A stretch of DNA of 64,000 nt from Sphaerochaeta halotolerans (GTDB lineage Bacteria; Spirochaetota; Spirochaetia; Sphaerochaetales; Sphaerochaetaceae). Numbering within the stretch: the first letter of the stretch is position 1; each line of letters opens with the position of its first letter. The notes beneath the pieces were generated by a model. The model ran no database searches. It saw only the letters and a program-made list of their open reading frames with translations, and was not told where the DNA came from. Below, piece after piece: positions 8,776-20,086 of this stretch. Location of the stretch: positions 1 to 64,000 of the forward strand of contig NZ_QUWK01000011.1 of NCBI RefSeq assembly GCF_003429665.1. Reading direction: 5' to 3'. Both the position numbers and the translations under genes were made by a program.

Positions 8776-10580
8776 GATTCTTCCTGCGTATATCCGTCTT
8801 GCTCCCCGCTGGGAGGAACCTTGAAGGTATCAATAAGACTATTCAGCATGATTTCAGTCTCTGCTGCATTCTCCCCAAGCAAGGATGCAATCTTTTGTAC
8901 TGTCTCCAAGCTCCTTTGGATTACATCCTCAGCTTTCTTTACTACTGTCTCGCGCCGAACCGTAGGAGTAGTAATATCTTCAAACAAAGCACCAACTAGA
9001 TGCTGCTTCTCTACTGAGAAGAAGGTCACCTTGAGAAAGGTGTCCTCGTAGTGCAGCCGGTACTGCCGTACCATGGAAGAGGTGAACTGGTCCATGAACT
9101 TTTCATAGAACGGTACAAACCGTTTTACAGGCAACCCAAAGACCAGATTCAACTGTGATGGCCCCAAAGAGAAGTCAAGATCACCGAACAGCTTCAGGAA
9201 GTTGTTGTTGCAGTCCACTATTTGGAGTTGGTCATCCACAATTACCACTCCTACAGGAATGGTCCTGAGCAATACATCCATCTTGCTCTGGGCTTCTTTC
9301 CTCATCTTGGTTACACACATTTCAGGTTCAGCCATACCATCTAGATAGGCAACGGCCATCTCCCGGCAACTGTTGTAACCACACCCTCCACAGTTCAACT
9401 CCTCTGCTGCATCCCGCTTTCCCAGAAGTTTGAGCGCTTGGTCAATTTCCTCTTTACTATGCGAAGATATGAAGCTGGATACAGGCTTCTCTTCTTGCTC
9501 ATTGTTTTTCACAATAAGGGAATAGCCCCCATCTAGAAGCTTGGCAACAAATGAGGCATCTCCGTTAAATATTGGCACTCGGTCTGTGATCCGACTGCGT
9601 GTATAGCGTGAGCTCAAGCTCTTTTTGGTAGCAGAGGAACGACCTTGGCTGCTTACTGGTCCATTGATGCACCCTCCTTCGCATGCAAGGAGTTCTAGAA
9701 ATGCTGTATTCAGATCTTCCTTCTCCATCCCCGATAAAGTCCCTGCTACTTGGTTCATACCACTGATAGCAACAGCATGAGTCTGGAAGGGGTCACTTCC
9801 CCACTTCAAGGAAGCAATCATTCCGCCCTCAACCGGGTATAGGGTTGACTTTCCAGCTCGGCAGGGGACCAGAGAAGGAACAATGGACGAATCTGCGGTG
9901 ACTTCAGCTTCAATCATGTCCAAATCAATCTGCTCGGCCAAGAGCCAAGCATTGAGCTCCTCATAGGTCAAGGCAAAATCCGGATAGCCGGGAGTCTGGT
10001 CTGCTTCCACCTTTTTTGCAATGCACGGACCAATGAAGACCACTCCAATCTCCTGTCCATAGAGCGCTCGTAAATATGCGCTATGACACTGTAAGGGGGA
10101 AGGTACCTTGCTTAGCTGGTTTATCAGTGATGGGTAGTACTTTTTCACCATCTGAACCACCGTTGGACAGGCAGAGGAAATCCATGGGCAAGTTCCTTCA
10201 TGGGATTCTGCATACATCTCAATTGCCTGGTTAACCAAATGTGCTCCAATAGCTGTCTCACTCACTCCACTGAACCCCAGACGGGTAAGCGCAACTACCA
10301 AGCTGTCAATGCTGAAGGGGAATTCGGCTACACAGGAAGGAGCAAGCGAACAGAAGATTTTTCTTCCACTCTGGACAAACTGCCTGACCCTTGACAAGTC
10401 ACCACGTATCTTTTTTGCATGAGAAGGACAAATATCAACACAGTGCCCGCAATAGATACATCGATCCTTTACAACAACAGCTGAGCCATCCTTCACCTGG
10501 ATAGCCTTTACAGGACAACCACGAACACATTTATAACAGTCGCGACATTCAGTCAGCTCAGTAAAGATGGGGTGTATCAT
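8772..10580 (-). CDS. sensory-type [FeFe]-hydrogenase with ferredoxin, Fe-S (CGGCGYNSC) and PAS-like C-terminal domain (hfsB/HydS-like)
   Basis: CxxCxxGCP clusters; ISSACPTVV (L1 with Ala), IGPCIAKKVEAD (L2), LLACEGGCINGP (L3); NCGGCGYNSCREMA; PAS-like IPVGVVIVDDQLQIVDCNNNF. Confidence 0.88.
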   Translation of the reverse strand: MIHPIFTELTECRDCYKCVRGCPVKAIQVKDGSAVVVKDRCIYCGHCVDICPSHAKKIRGDLSRVRQFVQSGRKIFCSLAPSCVAEFPFSIDSLVVALTRLGFSGVSETAIGAHLVNQAIEMYAESHEGTCPWISSACPTVVQMVKKYYPSLINQLSKVPSPLQCHSAYLRALYGQEIGVVFIGPCIAKKVEADQTPGYPDFALTYEELNAWLLAEQIDLDMIEAEVTADSSIVPSLVPCRAGKSTLYPVEGGMIASLKWGSDPFQTHAVAISGMNQVAGTLSGMEKEDLNTAFLELLACEGGCINGPVSSQGRSSATKKSLSSRYTRSRITDRVPIFNGDASFVAKLLDGGYSLIVKNNEQEEKPVSSFISSHSKEEIDQALKLLGKRDAAEELNCGGCGYNSCREMAVAYLDGMAEPEMCVTKMRKEAQSKMDVLLRTIPVGVVIVDDQLQIVDCNNNFLKLFGDLDFSLGPSQLNLVFGLPVKRFVPFYEKFMDQFTSSMVRQYRLHYEDTFLKVTFFSVEKQHLVGALFEDITTPTVRRETVVKKAEDVIQRSLETVQKIASLLGENAAETEIMLNSLIDTFKVPPSGEQDGYTQEES

Positions 10581-10870
10581 TACAACCCTTCCCTCTCTAC
10601 CAAGGCATCTACAACCAGTTGGAGCACCTCTTCAGCAACAAGCCCCTGGTAGGTAGCATCGGCGATACGGATATTCGGACCCTTGGAACAATCACCCATA
10701 CACAGGTGTCCTACCAATTCGACTTGACTTGCATATCCAGACTTCTGCAAATAAGACTCCAAGACTGCAAGTGTCTGGGAATTCCCTCGAGCAAAGCAAG
10801 AACTCCCCATGCACAGCTCCACGACCAGTTTCTTCATTAGTGACCTCATTACCTTTTCTCTTGTGGTCAT
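10580..10870 (-). CDS. thioredoxin-like [2Fe-2S] ferredoxin (hfsA-like)
   Basis: VELCMGSSCFARGNSQTL ... GHLCMGDCSKGPNIRI. Confidence 0.8.
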   Translation of the reverse strand: MTTREKVMRSLMKKLVVELCMGSSCFARGNSQTLAVLESYLQKSGYASQVELVGHLCMGDCSKGPNIRIADATYQGLVAEEVLQLVVDALVEREGL

Positions 10871-10999
10871 GGTAGCGATGGAAGTGTCGAATAGTCAATA
10901 AATATTTAATCCAATGGGTTTTATAATTTAATATTTTCCGATTTCAATGCACATATTTAGGATAAAAATGCTTTTTTATATACTCATATTCACATTAAA

Positions 11000-11024
11000 A
11001 TGGGGTATCATTACGATACCCCAT
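11000..11024 (-). terminator. hairpin terminator downstream of rex
   Basis: ATGGGGTATC-GTAAT-GATACCCCAT then TTTTAATG on the minus strand. Confidence 0.6.
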
Positions 11025-11042
11025 ATATCTGCACACTACGTA

Positions 11043-11714
11043 TTACCAATCATCCACTTCGCTACTCAGTTCCTTCTTGTTCATCTTTTGCCGTACCTTG
11101 GCAGAAAGGACCGCGAAACTTGTAGCCAGATCTGTGCGCTGTACCACCACATGGTCCGGAAGCCTCAGATCCTTGGGTGCGAAGTTCCAGATGGCGAGCA
11201 ATCCACACTCCACAAGTAGCTCAGATGTCTCCTGAGCTTGGTCAGCGGGAACGGCAAGCACGCCAATGTTGACATGGTTCCGATCAATGTACTCCTTGAC
11301 CTTGCTGAGAGGAAAGACTGGAACGTCTCCAAGCCAAGTATCCCACTTATTTGGATCGACATCAAAGGCAGCTACAATCTTAAGTCCATATCTCTCGAAA
11401 CCCTCGTACCGTGCGAGAGCTGACCCCAGATGGCCAGCACCTACCACAATTGCATCGGTGGCATTATCCCACCCTAAGGTATGGATGATCGCCTCAATAA
11501 GATTTACAACTACGAACCCTACCTTGGGTTTACCCTCAATCCCGGTACAGGAAATGTCCTTACGCACTTGAATCGGTTTCAATCCAAGCTCTTCAGCCAA
11601 GGTAGTTGCACTGACCATCTCCATTCCTTGCTCCCGATACCCCTGCAAAAGCCTGAGGTAGGAAGGAAGCCGCTTGATGGTGGGAATAGGAATCCCCCGA
11701 TAACCTGTCTCCAT
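11043..11714 (-). CDS. rex: redox-sensing transcriptional repressor Rex
   Basis: winged-helix IPTIKRLPSYLR...TTLAEELGLKPIQVRKDIS, Rossmann VVGAGHLGSALARY, FDVDPNKWDT. Confidence 0.95.
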   Translation of the reverse strand: METGYRGIPIPTIKRLPSYLRLLQGYREQGMEMVSATTLAEELGLKPIQVRKDISCTGIEGKPKVGFVVVNLIEAIIHTLGWDNATDAIVVGAGHLGSALARYEGFERYGLKIVAAFDVDPNKWDTWLGDVPVFPLSKVKEYIDRNHVNIGVLAVPADQAQETSELLVECGLLAIWNFAPKDLRLPDHVVVQRTDLATSFAVLSAKVRQKMNKKELSSEVDDW

Positions 11715-11717
11715 GTA

Positions 11718-12575
11718 TCACTCCTGTTGCAAACTATCTATTACGCGGTGAATCACTTCAGAAGGGGTTGAAGCCCCTGCCGTTATCCCTAGTATATCAT
11801 AGCTACGCATTTCGTCGGTAATTTCCGTTTCATTCTCTATATGCCAGGCCTTTTTTCCCCGTTTGCATACCAGCCGGTACAGTGCACGGGTGTTTGCACT
11901 CTCCCTCCCCCCGATTACCACCACAGCATCGCAGGCATCAGCTAACTCGAGCGTTGCTTGTCGTCGGTTGATTGAGCTTGGGCATACCTCATTGGCAAAG
12001 ATAATCTCACACCCGTAACGTTCCCACGTTCTCAAGATAGCTTGGATTTCATTCCATAAGCCTTGGTCAAATGTCGTCTGCACAAACACCACATAGGATT
12101 TCCCAGGCTCAGGAAGCCCAATATCCTCAGGATTGTGTATCAAGACAGTCTCACAGCTCTTCCCCCCACACTGCACGCCTCTCATCGCAAGAGTCTCAGG
12201 ATGCCCTGGGTGCCCTATAATCAAAATGGTGTGACTCGAAGCATATGCGGCAATGCTTGAGAGGTTGTGCTTCACCACTGGGCAGGTTGCATCGACCAAA
12301 TCAAACCCAGCCTCCACAAAGGAGGAACGTACTGTATCAGGTACTCCGTGTGCACGAAGTACGACCACCCCTGGCTCATAGCCTTCTGATCCTGCAATAA
12401 CCTGCATCCCCTGATCGGCAAAAAAAGCACAAGTTTCGTCATTGTGAATGAGTTTTCCCAATGAATACACAGGCTTGCCAGCATCTTTTGCATCCTGCAA
12501 AGCTGAAACAGCAAGAGCCAATACTCTGGACACCCCTTTGCAATACCCCATGTTTTTGGAAAGAATCAGTTTCAT
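11718..12575 (-). CDS. ispH: 4-hydroxy-3-methylbut-2-enyl diphosphate reductase
   Basis: MGYCKGVSRVL, LRAHGVPDTVRSSF, DATCPVVKHN, ITAGASTPSEVI. Confidence 0.95.
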   Translation of the reverse strand: MKLILSKNMGYCKGVSRVLALAVSALQDAKDAGKPVYSLGKLIHNDETCAFFADQGMQVIAGSEGYEPGVVVLRAHGVPDTVRSSFVEAGFDLVDATCPVVKHNLSSIAAYASSHTILIIGHPGHPETLAMRGVQCGGKSCETVLIHNPEDIGLPEPGKSYVVFVQTTFDQGLWNEIQAILRTWERYGCEIIFANEVCPSSINRRQATLELADACDAVVVIGGRESANTRALYRLVCKRGKKAWHIENETEITDEMRSYDILGITAGASTPSEVIHRVIDSLQQE

Positions 12576-12648
12576 ATACCCCCATTATGGCAAAAACGCT
12601 GCCACATGGTAAGAGTGCGGCAGCGTATGACTTGCAAGATAGAACAGG

Positions 12649-13842
12649 TTACTCTGCTTTCTTTGCTTTTCTCTTTGCCTGAGCATTGCTGACCCAGTAG
12701 AGCATCGCAGGTGCCAGCAGGTTGGATGAGTAGGTTCCAAACAGAATACCAAAGCCCATCTTCACTGCGAAGAGTTGGATGTCACCGGAAGCAAAGATTG
12801 CGAGCGGAATGATAGCAATCAAGGTTGTGACTGCACTCATAACCGTTCTTGTCAACGACTGGGTAACACTGTGATTGATATTCACAGACAACGAAGCGTT
12901 CGGTGACAATGCAACATTTTCACGGATACGGTCGAAGATAACAATCGTATTGTTCAGTGAGTATCCAATAATGGTCAACAGTGCTGCAACAGTGATTCCA
13001 GAGAACTCAAAGCGGAATAGTGTGATTACTGTAAGCATCATCAAAATATCATGCACCAGTGCGATCAGGGATGATACTGCATAGGCAAAGCGGAATCTGA
13101 CCCAGACATAAAGCAGGATCAAAGCCATTGCAACCACAATAGCAAGGATGGAACTGGAGAGCAGCGTTGCACTGAACTTAGGTCCAATATAATCGCTCTG
13201 GAGTACCACAACGTTGCCCGATCCAAAGGCTGCATCCAACGCATCTTTCACCTCAGTTTCCATGGAAGCTTGTGTTGCACCTTCCTTGATACCAAGACGA
13301 ATCTGGAACGTCTGGCTTCCATCCATCCCGACAGTTTGTACACGTACATTACCCAATGAGTCAAAAGCAGAGCGCACATCCTCAATGTTGGTGTTCCCAC
13401 TACTTTGGAAATTCAGTTTGGTGGGTTCAGCTGAGAGTGTTGCAGGGAATCCATACCCACTGAGCAACTGGGAAGTTTTCAAGGAACCATCCACAACTGT
13501 TACACTGATGTTTTGCACAGCGCCAAGTGCTGTTGCCAGATCTTGTGCGGTTGGATACTTTGATGCACTGAAGTTGGTACTGGAAACCCCTTCATCACCC
13601 CGAATCTCAAGCGTGAGGCCAGAACCAGATACAGCAAGGACTGCATCCTTGTTCCCAGTATAGGTAACTTCCAAGCCAATGGGAGCTATCTGGATTCTTT
13701 GACTCAACCCACTTTCAAAATCAACACCCAGGTTGAAACCACCCATCATAACGAAGGAGATACCTCCGGCGAGCAGGAGGACTACAGCCAAAGCCCAGGC
13801 GTACCAGCGAAGCTTGATAACAGGAATATCTTTCTTAAGCAT
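12649..13842 (-). CDS. secF: protein translocase subunit SecF
   Basis: GGFNLGVDFESG, GYSLNNTIVIFDRIRENV. Confidence 0.95.
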   Translation of the reverse strand: MLKKDIPVIKLRWYAWALAVVLLLAGGISFVMMGGFNLGVDFESGLSQRIQIAPIGLEVTYTGNKDAVLAVSGSGLTLEIRGDEGVSSTNFSASKYPTAQDLATALGAVQNISVTVVDGSLKTSQLLSGYGFPATLSAEPTKLNFQSSGNTNIEDVRSAFDSLGNVRVQTVGMDGSQTFQIRLGIKEGATQASMETEVKDALDAAFGSGNVVVLQSDYIGPKFSATLLSSSILAIVVAMALILLYVWVRFRFAYAVSSLIALVHDILMMLTVITLFRFEFSGITVAALLTIIGYSLNNTIVIFDRIRENVALSPNASLSVNINHSVTQSLTRTVMSAVTTLIAIIPLAIFASGDIQLFAVKMGFGILFGTYSSNLLAPAMLYWVSNAQAKRKAKKAE

Positions 13843-15570
13843 TTAGTTTTTCCTCCAGCTGATGTGTAGCTTCTTGCCCTCACGTTGGGCGACGGTCGCA
13901 TCAAAGATGAGATGCGAAACAAACAGAGCAGTAAATACCGAGCTCACAATACCGATAGCAAGGGTATTTGCAAAGCCCTTAACTGAACTACTTCCGAGCT
14001 GGGAGAGAACCAAAGCTGCAATGATTGTAGTTATGTTTGCATCCATGACGGTCCAGAATGCTTTATCAAATCCTGCCTTAATTGATGCGACATCACTCTT
14101 GCCCAACCTTCGCTCTTCCTTGATACGCTCAAAGATGATGACATTGGTATCAACAGCCATTCCCAAGGTTAGGATAAGACCGGCAACGCTGGTCAAGGTC
14201 AGGGTGAAATTGAAAGCAGAGAGAATACTGATCATGAAGAACATATTCAGCAGCAATGCGAGGTCTGCAACCAGGCCACTAACGTGGTAGTAAGCAAACA
14301 TCAAAATCATTACCAGAGCGAGTCCAACAGCAATAGCCTTCAAACCGGCAGATACGGCATCTTCACCAAGTGTAGCACCTACAGCCTGCTGACTGCTGAC
14401 AATCAACTCGATGGGGAGCGCAGCGGTCCGCAGAACAATCGCAAGGTCAGCTGCTTCCTCGGAATTGAAACCGGAAATCTGCACATTGCTCCTGATCCCC
14501 TCATTGATGGTGGCCATAGCCTTTACCTTGCCATCCATCACTACTGCCATGGTGTCTCCAACATGGGTGGATGTCAGCTTGTAGAAGATATCTCCTCCAA
14601 GGCTGTCCAACTTGAAGTTGACAACTGGACGACCGGTGATTCCATCGGTTGCAGTGGTTGCACTCTCAAGGTGAATTCCGTCAAGCCCAATCTCCTCCTC
14701 GATCACTACATAACTTTCCAGCTCATCAATACCATACTCGTCACTGACATAATAGCCAGCGGCAATCTTGCCAGCAGGCAGGAATGAAGGCTGCTTCAGA
14801 GCACCGGTGTCGGTATAGACCTCAGAAGGATTCTCTGCATAATAAGCGTTCAACTCAGAGGTTAGTGTGTTGTCAACTATCTTAAAGACAAGGGAACCCT
14901 TGCCACGGAGAAAGGAGTTTACACGTTCTGGGTCTGCAGCACCGGGAATTTCAATGAGAATCTGGTCGTCACCTTGCAACCGGATGACTGGCTCACTAAC
15001 ACCAAACTGGTCAATACGTTTCTCAAGAATCTCGATATCTTGGTGAATTGCTTCAGAAATCTCAGCAGAAGAGGCGGCCTTGCCAATTTTTTCCTCATAG
15101 GCAGCAACATCAGCCTCCAACAGAATACTCATACCACCTTTAAGGTCCAAGCCCAGTTGCAAAGCCTTGTTTCCCAAAGCCTTCAGATCGAGCAATGAAG
15201 TACGATAGTAGGACTCGGCCGAATCGAACATATCCTGCTCGTTGTAGAACCCAGCAAACAATGCTTCAACAGTCCAATTCCGGGGAACTGAACGCTTCAT
15301 CGCCTTGTAGTTTTCCTTTGCATACTCCTTCAAATAGGAGAATTCAGAAGGCAGGGCTGCCTGGGGGTCATCAGCGACCAACTCCTTGAGTGCACGGAGA
15401 TCACGTGAAGCCTGTCCACGGGAATACTCCTTAATCTGTACATTTGAGCCTGTTGCAAGTTCTTTGGCGTCCTGTGGTACGAATCCATACCACGCAATCG
15501 TGGGATATAGGAAGAACCCGCACAACAAGACAACCAACAGAACGACCACCAGACGACTCCGTTTTTTCAT
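13843..15570 (-). CDS. secD: protein translocase subunit SecD
   Basis: LGLDLKGGMSILLEAD, GMAVDTNVIIFERIKEE; adjacent to secF. Confidence 0.95.
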   Translation of the reverse strand: MKKRSRLVVVLLVVLLCGFFLYPTIAWYGFVPQDAKELATGSNVQIKEYSRGQASRDLRALKELVADDPQAALPSEFSYLKEYAKENYKAMKRSVPRNWTVEALFAGFYNEQDMFDSAESYYRTSLLDLKALGNKALQLGLDLKGGMSILLEADVAAYEEKIGKAASSAEISEAIHQDIEILEKRIDQFGVSEPVIRLQGDDQILIEIPGAADPERVNSFLRGKGSLVFKIVDNTLTSELNAYYAENPSEVYTDTGALKQPSFLPAGKIAAGYYVSDEYGIDELESYVVIEEEIGLDGIHLESATTATDGITGRPVVNFKLDSLGGDIFYKLTSTHVGDTMAVVMDGKVKAMATINEGIRSNVQISGFNSEEAADLAIVLRTAALPIELIVSSQQAVGATLGEDAVSAGLKAIAVGLALVMILMFAYYHVSGLVADLALLLNMFFMISILSAFNFTLTLTSVAGLILTLGMAVDTNVIIFERIKEERRLGKSDVASIKAGFDKAFWTVMDANITTIIAALVLSQLGSSSVKGFANTLAIGIVSSVFTALFVSHLIFDATVAQREGKKLHISWRKN

Positions 15571-15597
15571 GATACTCTCCAGATGTCTTTTATAGAA

Positions 15598-16047
15598 TTA
15601 TTTGTCTTTCTTCTCAGCTTCGGCGGAGACTTCCTCTACGGGAGCCTCAACACTCTCTTCAGGAGCAGAAACCTGCTCTTCCTTTTTGCTCTTCTTCTTG
15701 CTGGAAGCAGTTGCACCATCACCTTTTCTGTTTATGATGCTACTGATGGCATTTCTGGAGAACTCCATACGTGTGTTGTCGTCAACCTTGACCACCACGG
15801 TAGTCTCTTTCACCGCCACAACAGTTCCATGGATACCCCCGATGGAGACAACCTTATCCCCCTTCTTAATGGAGGAAAGCATCTCCTTGGTCTCCTTGTC
15901 CTTTTTCCTCTGCGGACGGATAATCAAGAAATAGAAGATAACAATAATGAGACCAAACGTAACAAAGGTCGTCATCATTGAACCGGTTGTTGAACCTGCG
16001 GCGCCGGCCGTTTCAGGGGCTGCCATAACACTAATCAATGAAAGCAT
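15598..16047 (-). CDS. yajC: preprotein translocase subunit YajC
   Basis: FYFLIIRPQRKKDKETKEMLSSIKKGDKVVSIGGIHGTV. Confidence 0.92.
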   Translation of the reverse strand: MLSLISVMAAPETAGAAGSTTGSMMTTFVTFGLIIVIFYFLIIRPQRKKDKETKEMLSSIKKGDKVVSIGGIHGTVVAVKETTVVVKVDDNTRMEFSRNAISSIINRKGDGATASSKKKSKKEEQVSAPEESVEAPVEEVSAEAEKKDK

Positions 16048-16190
16048 TGGTAATCCTCACTTTGCATAAAATCGGATGCAGAAAAGAGGCGGAAGAAAAC
16101 TTCGCATCCAATTTTCCAAGTACCGGTTAAAGTAGCACGTTCGCTACCCACTAGTCAAGTTTCAGCATCAAAAGCCATAAGACGCAAAAA

Positions 16191-16210
16191 GGGTCGCCAG
16201 AAAGCGACCC
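16191..16210 (-). terminator. rho-independent terminator of groL
   Basis: GGGTCGC-TTTCTG-GCGACCC followed by TTTTT on minus strand. Confidence 0.85.
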
Positions 16211-16228
16211 CTCATGCAGGCTCTGGGA

Positions 16229-17875
<1,647 letters not shown>

Positions 17876-17975
17876 TTAAAGAATATGTGGTGCGATTACA
17901 CATAGTAGACCGCTTTTGGCCTACCGACATGTAAAATACAAAGAAAAATGCGGAGAAGCAAGTAAAAAATACAGA

Positions 17976-18854
17976 TTACCCTATTATCAGGGTCAGCGAC
18001 ATGCCAAACAGGGCTGAAGCCACATTGCTCAGCAGATTCACAACATCATTATCAACCCAACGAATCCCTCGTTCGAGAGGAAGAATCCTTCCATCCACAA
18101 CTGCATGCTCGGTGATACGGTCATTGACCTCATCATAGTAATGGGCTTGGACTGTTGCCCCAAGGACGCTATCAAGCAAACATCCAAAAAAGGAACTCAG
18201 CGCTATAACCGAGACATACAGAACACTTTTCCCTGTGACAGGAAGAAAACACCCCCATACACAAAGCGCAATCAGTATTGCTCCCAACAACCCACTGGCA
18301 AGGCCAAGGGGGCTTACCGCACCGCTGAGACCTGGAGTCATGGACCGTCCAGTGAGAATGGAAACAGGTTTTGTCTTGGAAAGAATCCCAACCTCACCTG
18401 CAAAAGTATCACTTGCGGCCTCCCCCACCGAGGCGCCAAACATAACCAAGAAAGGGATGGAGGGATCTAGTGCATAGAGCAGGGCACTGACCAGCGCCAT
18501 CAGCCCATTGGCATAGACCTGGGAAGCGTCACGCCTACCACCCTTCTTATGAATTTTCATTACATCGAAGGCTATGGAACGCTTCGCAATCTTTCCCAAT
18601 ACCCCGGCAGAAATAAAGAAAAGCAAAAGGGTAGCCAACCCACCAAAACCCAATATCCAGGTGGTGCCAAACCCAACAAGGAAAGCAGCAACAGCCCCAC
18701 CTAGAGTGAGCTGTTTGGTAAAATAACTTGAAATCGCCACCACGGCCATGATACCAACCAAAACCCAAAAAGCAAAGGGAAGTGCAAAAAAGAATGTATT
18801 GAACAGTGATGCGAGCGACCCAGTTGGAGGTACAAGATTCGCATAATCAATCAT
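17976..18854 (-). CDS. DUF92 family membrane protein (TMEM19/VTE6-like)
   Basis: FGASVGEAASDTFAGEVG, GLSGAVSPLGLASGLLGA, FFGCLLDSVLGATVQ. Confidence 0.8.
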   Translation of the reverse strand: MIDYANLVPPTGSLASLFNTFFFALPFAFWVLVGIMAVVAISSYFTKQLTLGGAVAAFLVGFGTTWILGFGGLATLLLFFISAGVLGKIAKRSIAFDVMKIHKKGGRRDASQVYANGLMALVSALLYALDPSIPFLVMFGASVGEAASDTFAGEVGILSKTKPVSILTGRSMTPGLSGAVSPLGLASGLLGAILIALCVWGCFLPVTGKSVLYVSVIALSSFFGCLLDSVLGATVQAHYYDEVNDRITEHAVVDGRILPLERGIRWVDNDVVNLLSNVASALFGMSLTLIIG

Positions 18855-19531
18855 AGCAACACTCCTAGAATCAGTACTGCCGAAAAGGGGACTGTAATAT
18901 TGTCCAAGCCAAGCGGGGTAAGTGCCTCCGCTGCTGCTGCAACGAGCCCAACCACCAAGGATATCCCCAGGACAGCGGGAAATGAGAGCGCAGAGAAAAA
19001 GCCCAATCCGATGAGAGCGACCAATGTACTGACAGAAGCCATGGTCAAGGTACCTGCCCAGCTCTTAATCATACCGGGGACCGGCAACTTCTTCTTTCCC
19101 CACTTGGAACCTACCAAGGCAGCGAGCCCATCACCATAGCCCATGACGAACACAGCAATACTACAAACCAGAGTGGAGACAACCCCTTGATACTGTAGTA
19201 TGACTAGAAGGAGGAGGGTAACGGGGAAATAGATCAGCCCATAGTTCCGCCTCTTGTCATCCATTCCAAGGGATTTGCCCCAGTCAAGGAAGGTGAACAA
19301 GCTGTTCAGGATGATGAAGAGAATTGGGCCGATAACAGCAAAGGAAAGTGAAGTAAAAAATTGTACTTCAATGAACCACCAATTCGAAACACCAATATGT
19401 ACGAACTTGCGCATCGCCTCACTGGAGATTGAAGCGTACCGCTTCAAGATAATTCCTACCAAGATGATGAGCGCCAAAAAAGAAAATGATAGTGCCAACC
19501 CAAGTATATTGTTATCCATAACCGACATCAT
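18851..19531 (-). CDS. dolichol/phytol-kinase-like membrane protein (CDP-diglyceride synthase-like fold)
   Basis: GYGDGLAALVGSKWGKKKLPVPGMIKSWAGTLTMA, LTPLGLDNITVPFSAV; start chosen at MMSVMDN. Confidence 0.75.
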   Translation of the reverse strand: MMSVMDNNILGLALSFSFLALIILVGIILKRYASISSEAMRKFVHIGVSNWWFIEVQFFTSLSFAVIGPILFIILNSLFTFLDWGKSLGMDDKRRNYGLIYFPVTLLLLVILQYQGVVSTLVCSIAVFVMGYGDGLAALVGSKWGKKKLPVPGMIKSWAGTLTMASVSTLVALIGLGFFSALSFPAVLGISLVVGLVAAAAEALTPLGLDNITVPFSAVLILGVLL

Positions 19532-19791
19532 GCTGAGAATATTCGATAAATGCAAGAACCCCTTGGCTTGCAGGAGGCAATTTATCCTTTTGGGTGCGTG
19601 TGATAATTGACAGCTAAAATGGGCCGTGATACCGTTTGAGTGCTTTCGGTTTTGTGTTGCAGCTGATACGTAATTCCTAAATGTTCGCACGCGTGCGTTA
19701 CTGAATCGCTCCCGCAGACAGGTAAGAGTTCAAGACTGCGCCACATGAAGCAATATTGAATGACAGGCTCTGCCTGTGAAGGATGCTTTGA

Positions 19792-20070
19792 ATGGCCAAG
19801 AAAATTTATGTCGGAAACATGAGTTACCGGACAACCGAAGAAGAACTTCGGGACCTGTTCGCACAGTACGGTACTGTACTCAGTGCCAATATCATCATTG
19901 ACCGCGAAACCCGACGCCCCAAAGGGTTCGCCTTCGTGGAAATGGAAGAGGATGCATCTGCCGATGCTGCGATATCCGAGCTGGATGGCAAGGATTTCGG
20001 TGGGCGAAACCTTCGTGTAAATGAAGCAATCGCAAAACCCAGACCGGCACACGGCAGTTATCACCACTAA
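19792..20070 (+). CDS. RRM-domain RNA-binding protein
   Basis: KKIYVGNMSY (RNP2), RPKGFAFVEME (RNP1). Confidence 0.95.
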   Translation: MAKKIYVGNMSYRTTEEELRDLFAQYGTVLSANIIIDRETRRPKGFAFVEMEEDASADAAISELDGKDFGGRNLRVNEAIAKPRPAHGSYHH

Positions 20071-20086
20071 GCCAAACCACCATGAT

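Noticed and set aside
17876-17975. Looked for a CIRCE element and groES next to groL
   Set aside because: No TTAGCACTC-N9-GAGTGCTAA and no groES ORF adjacent; absence alone is not a strong finding, since groES may be elsewhere.
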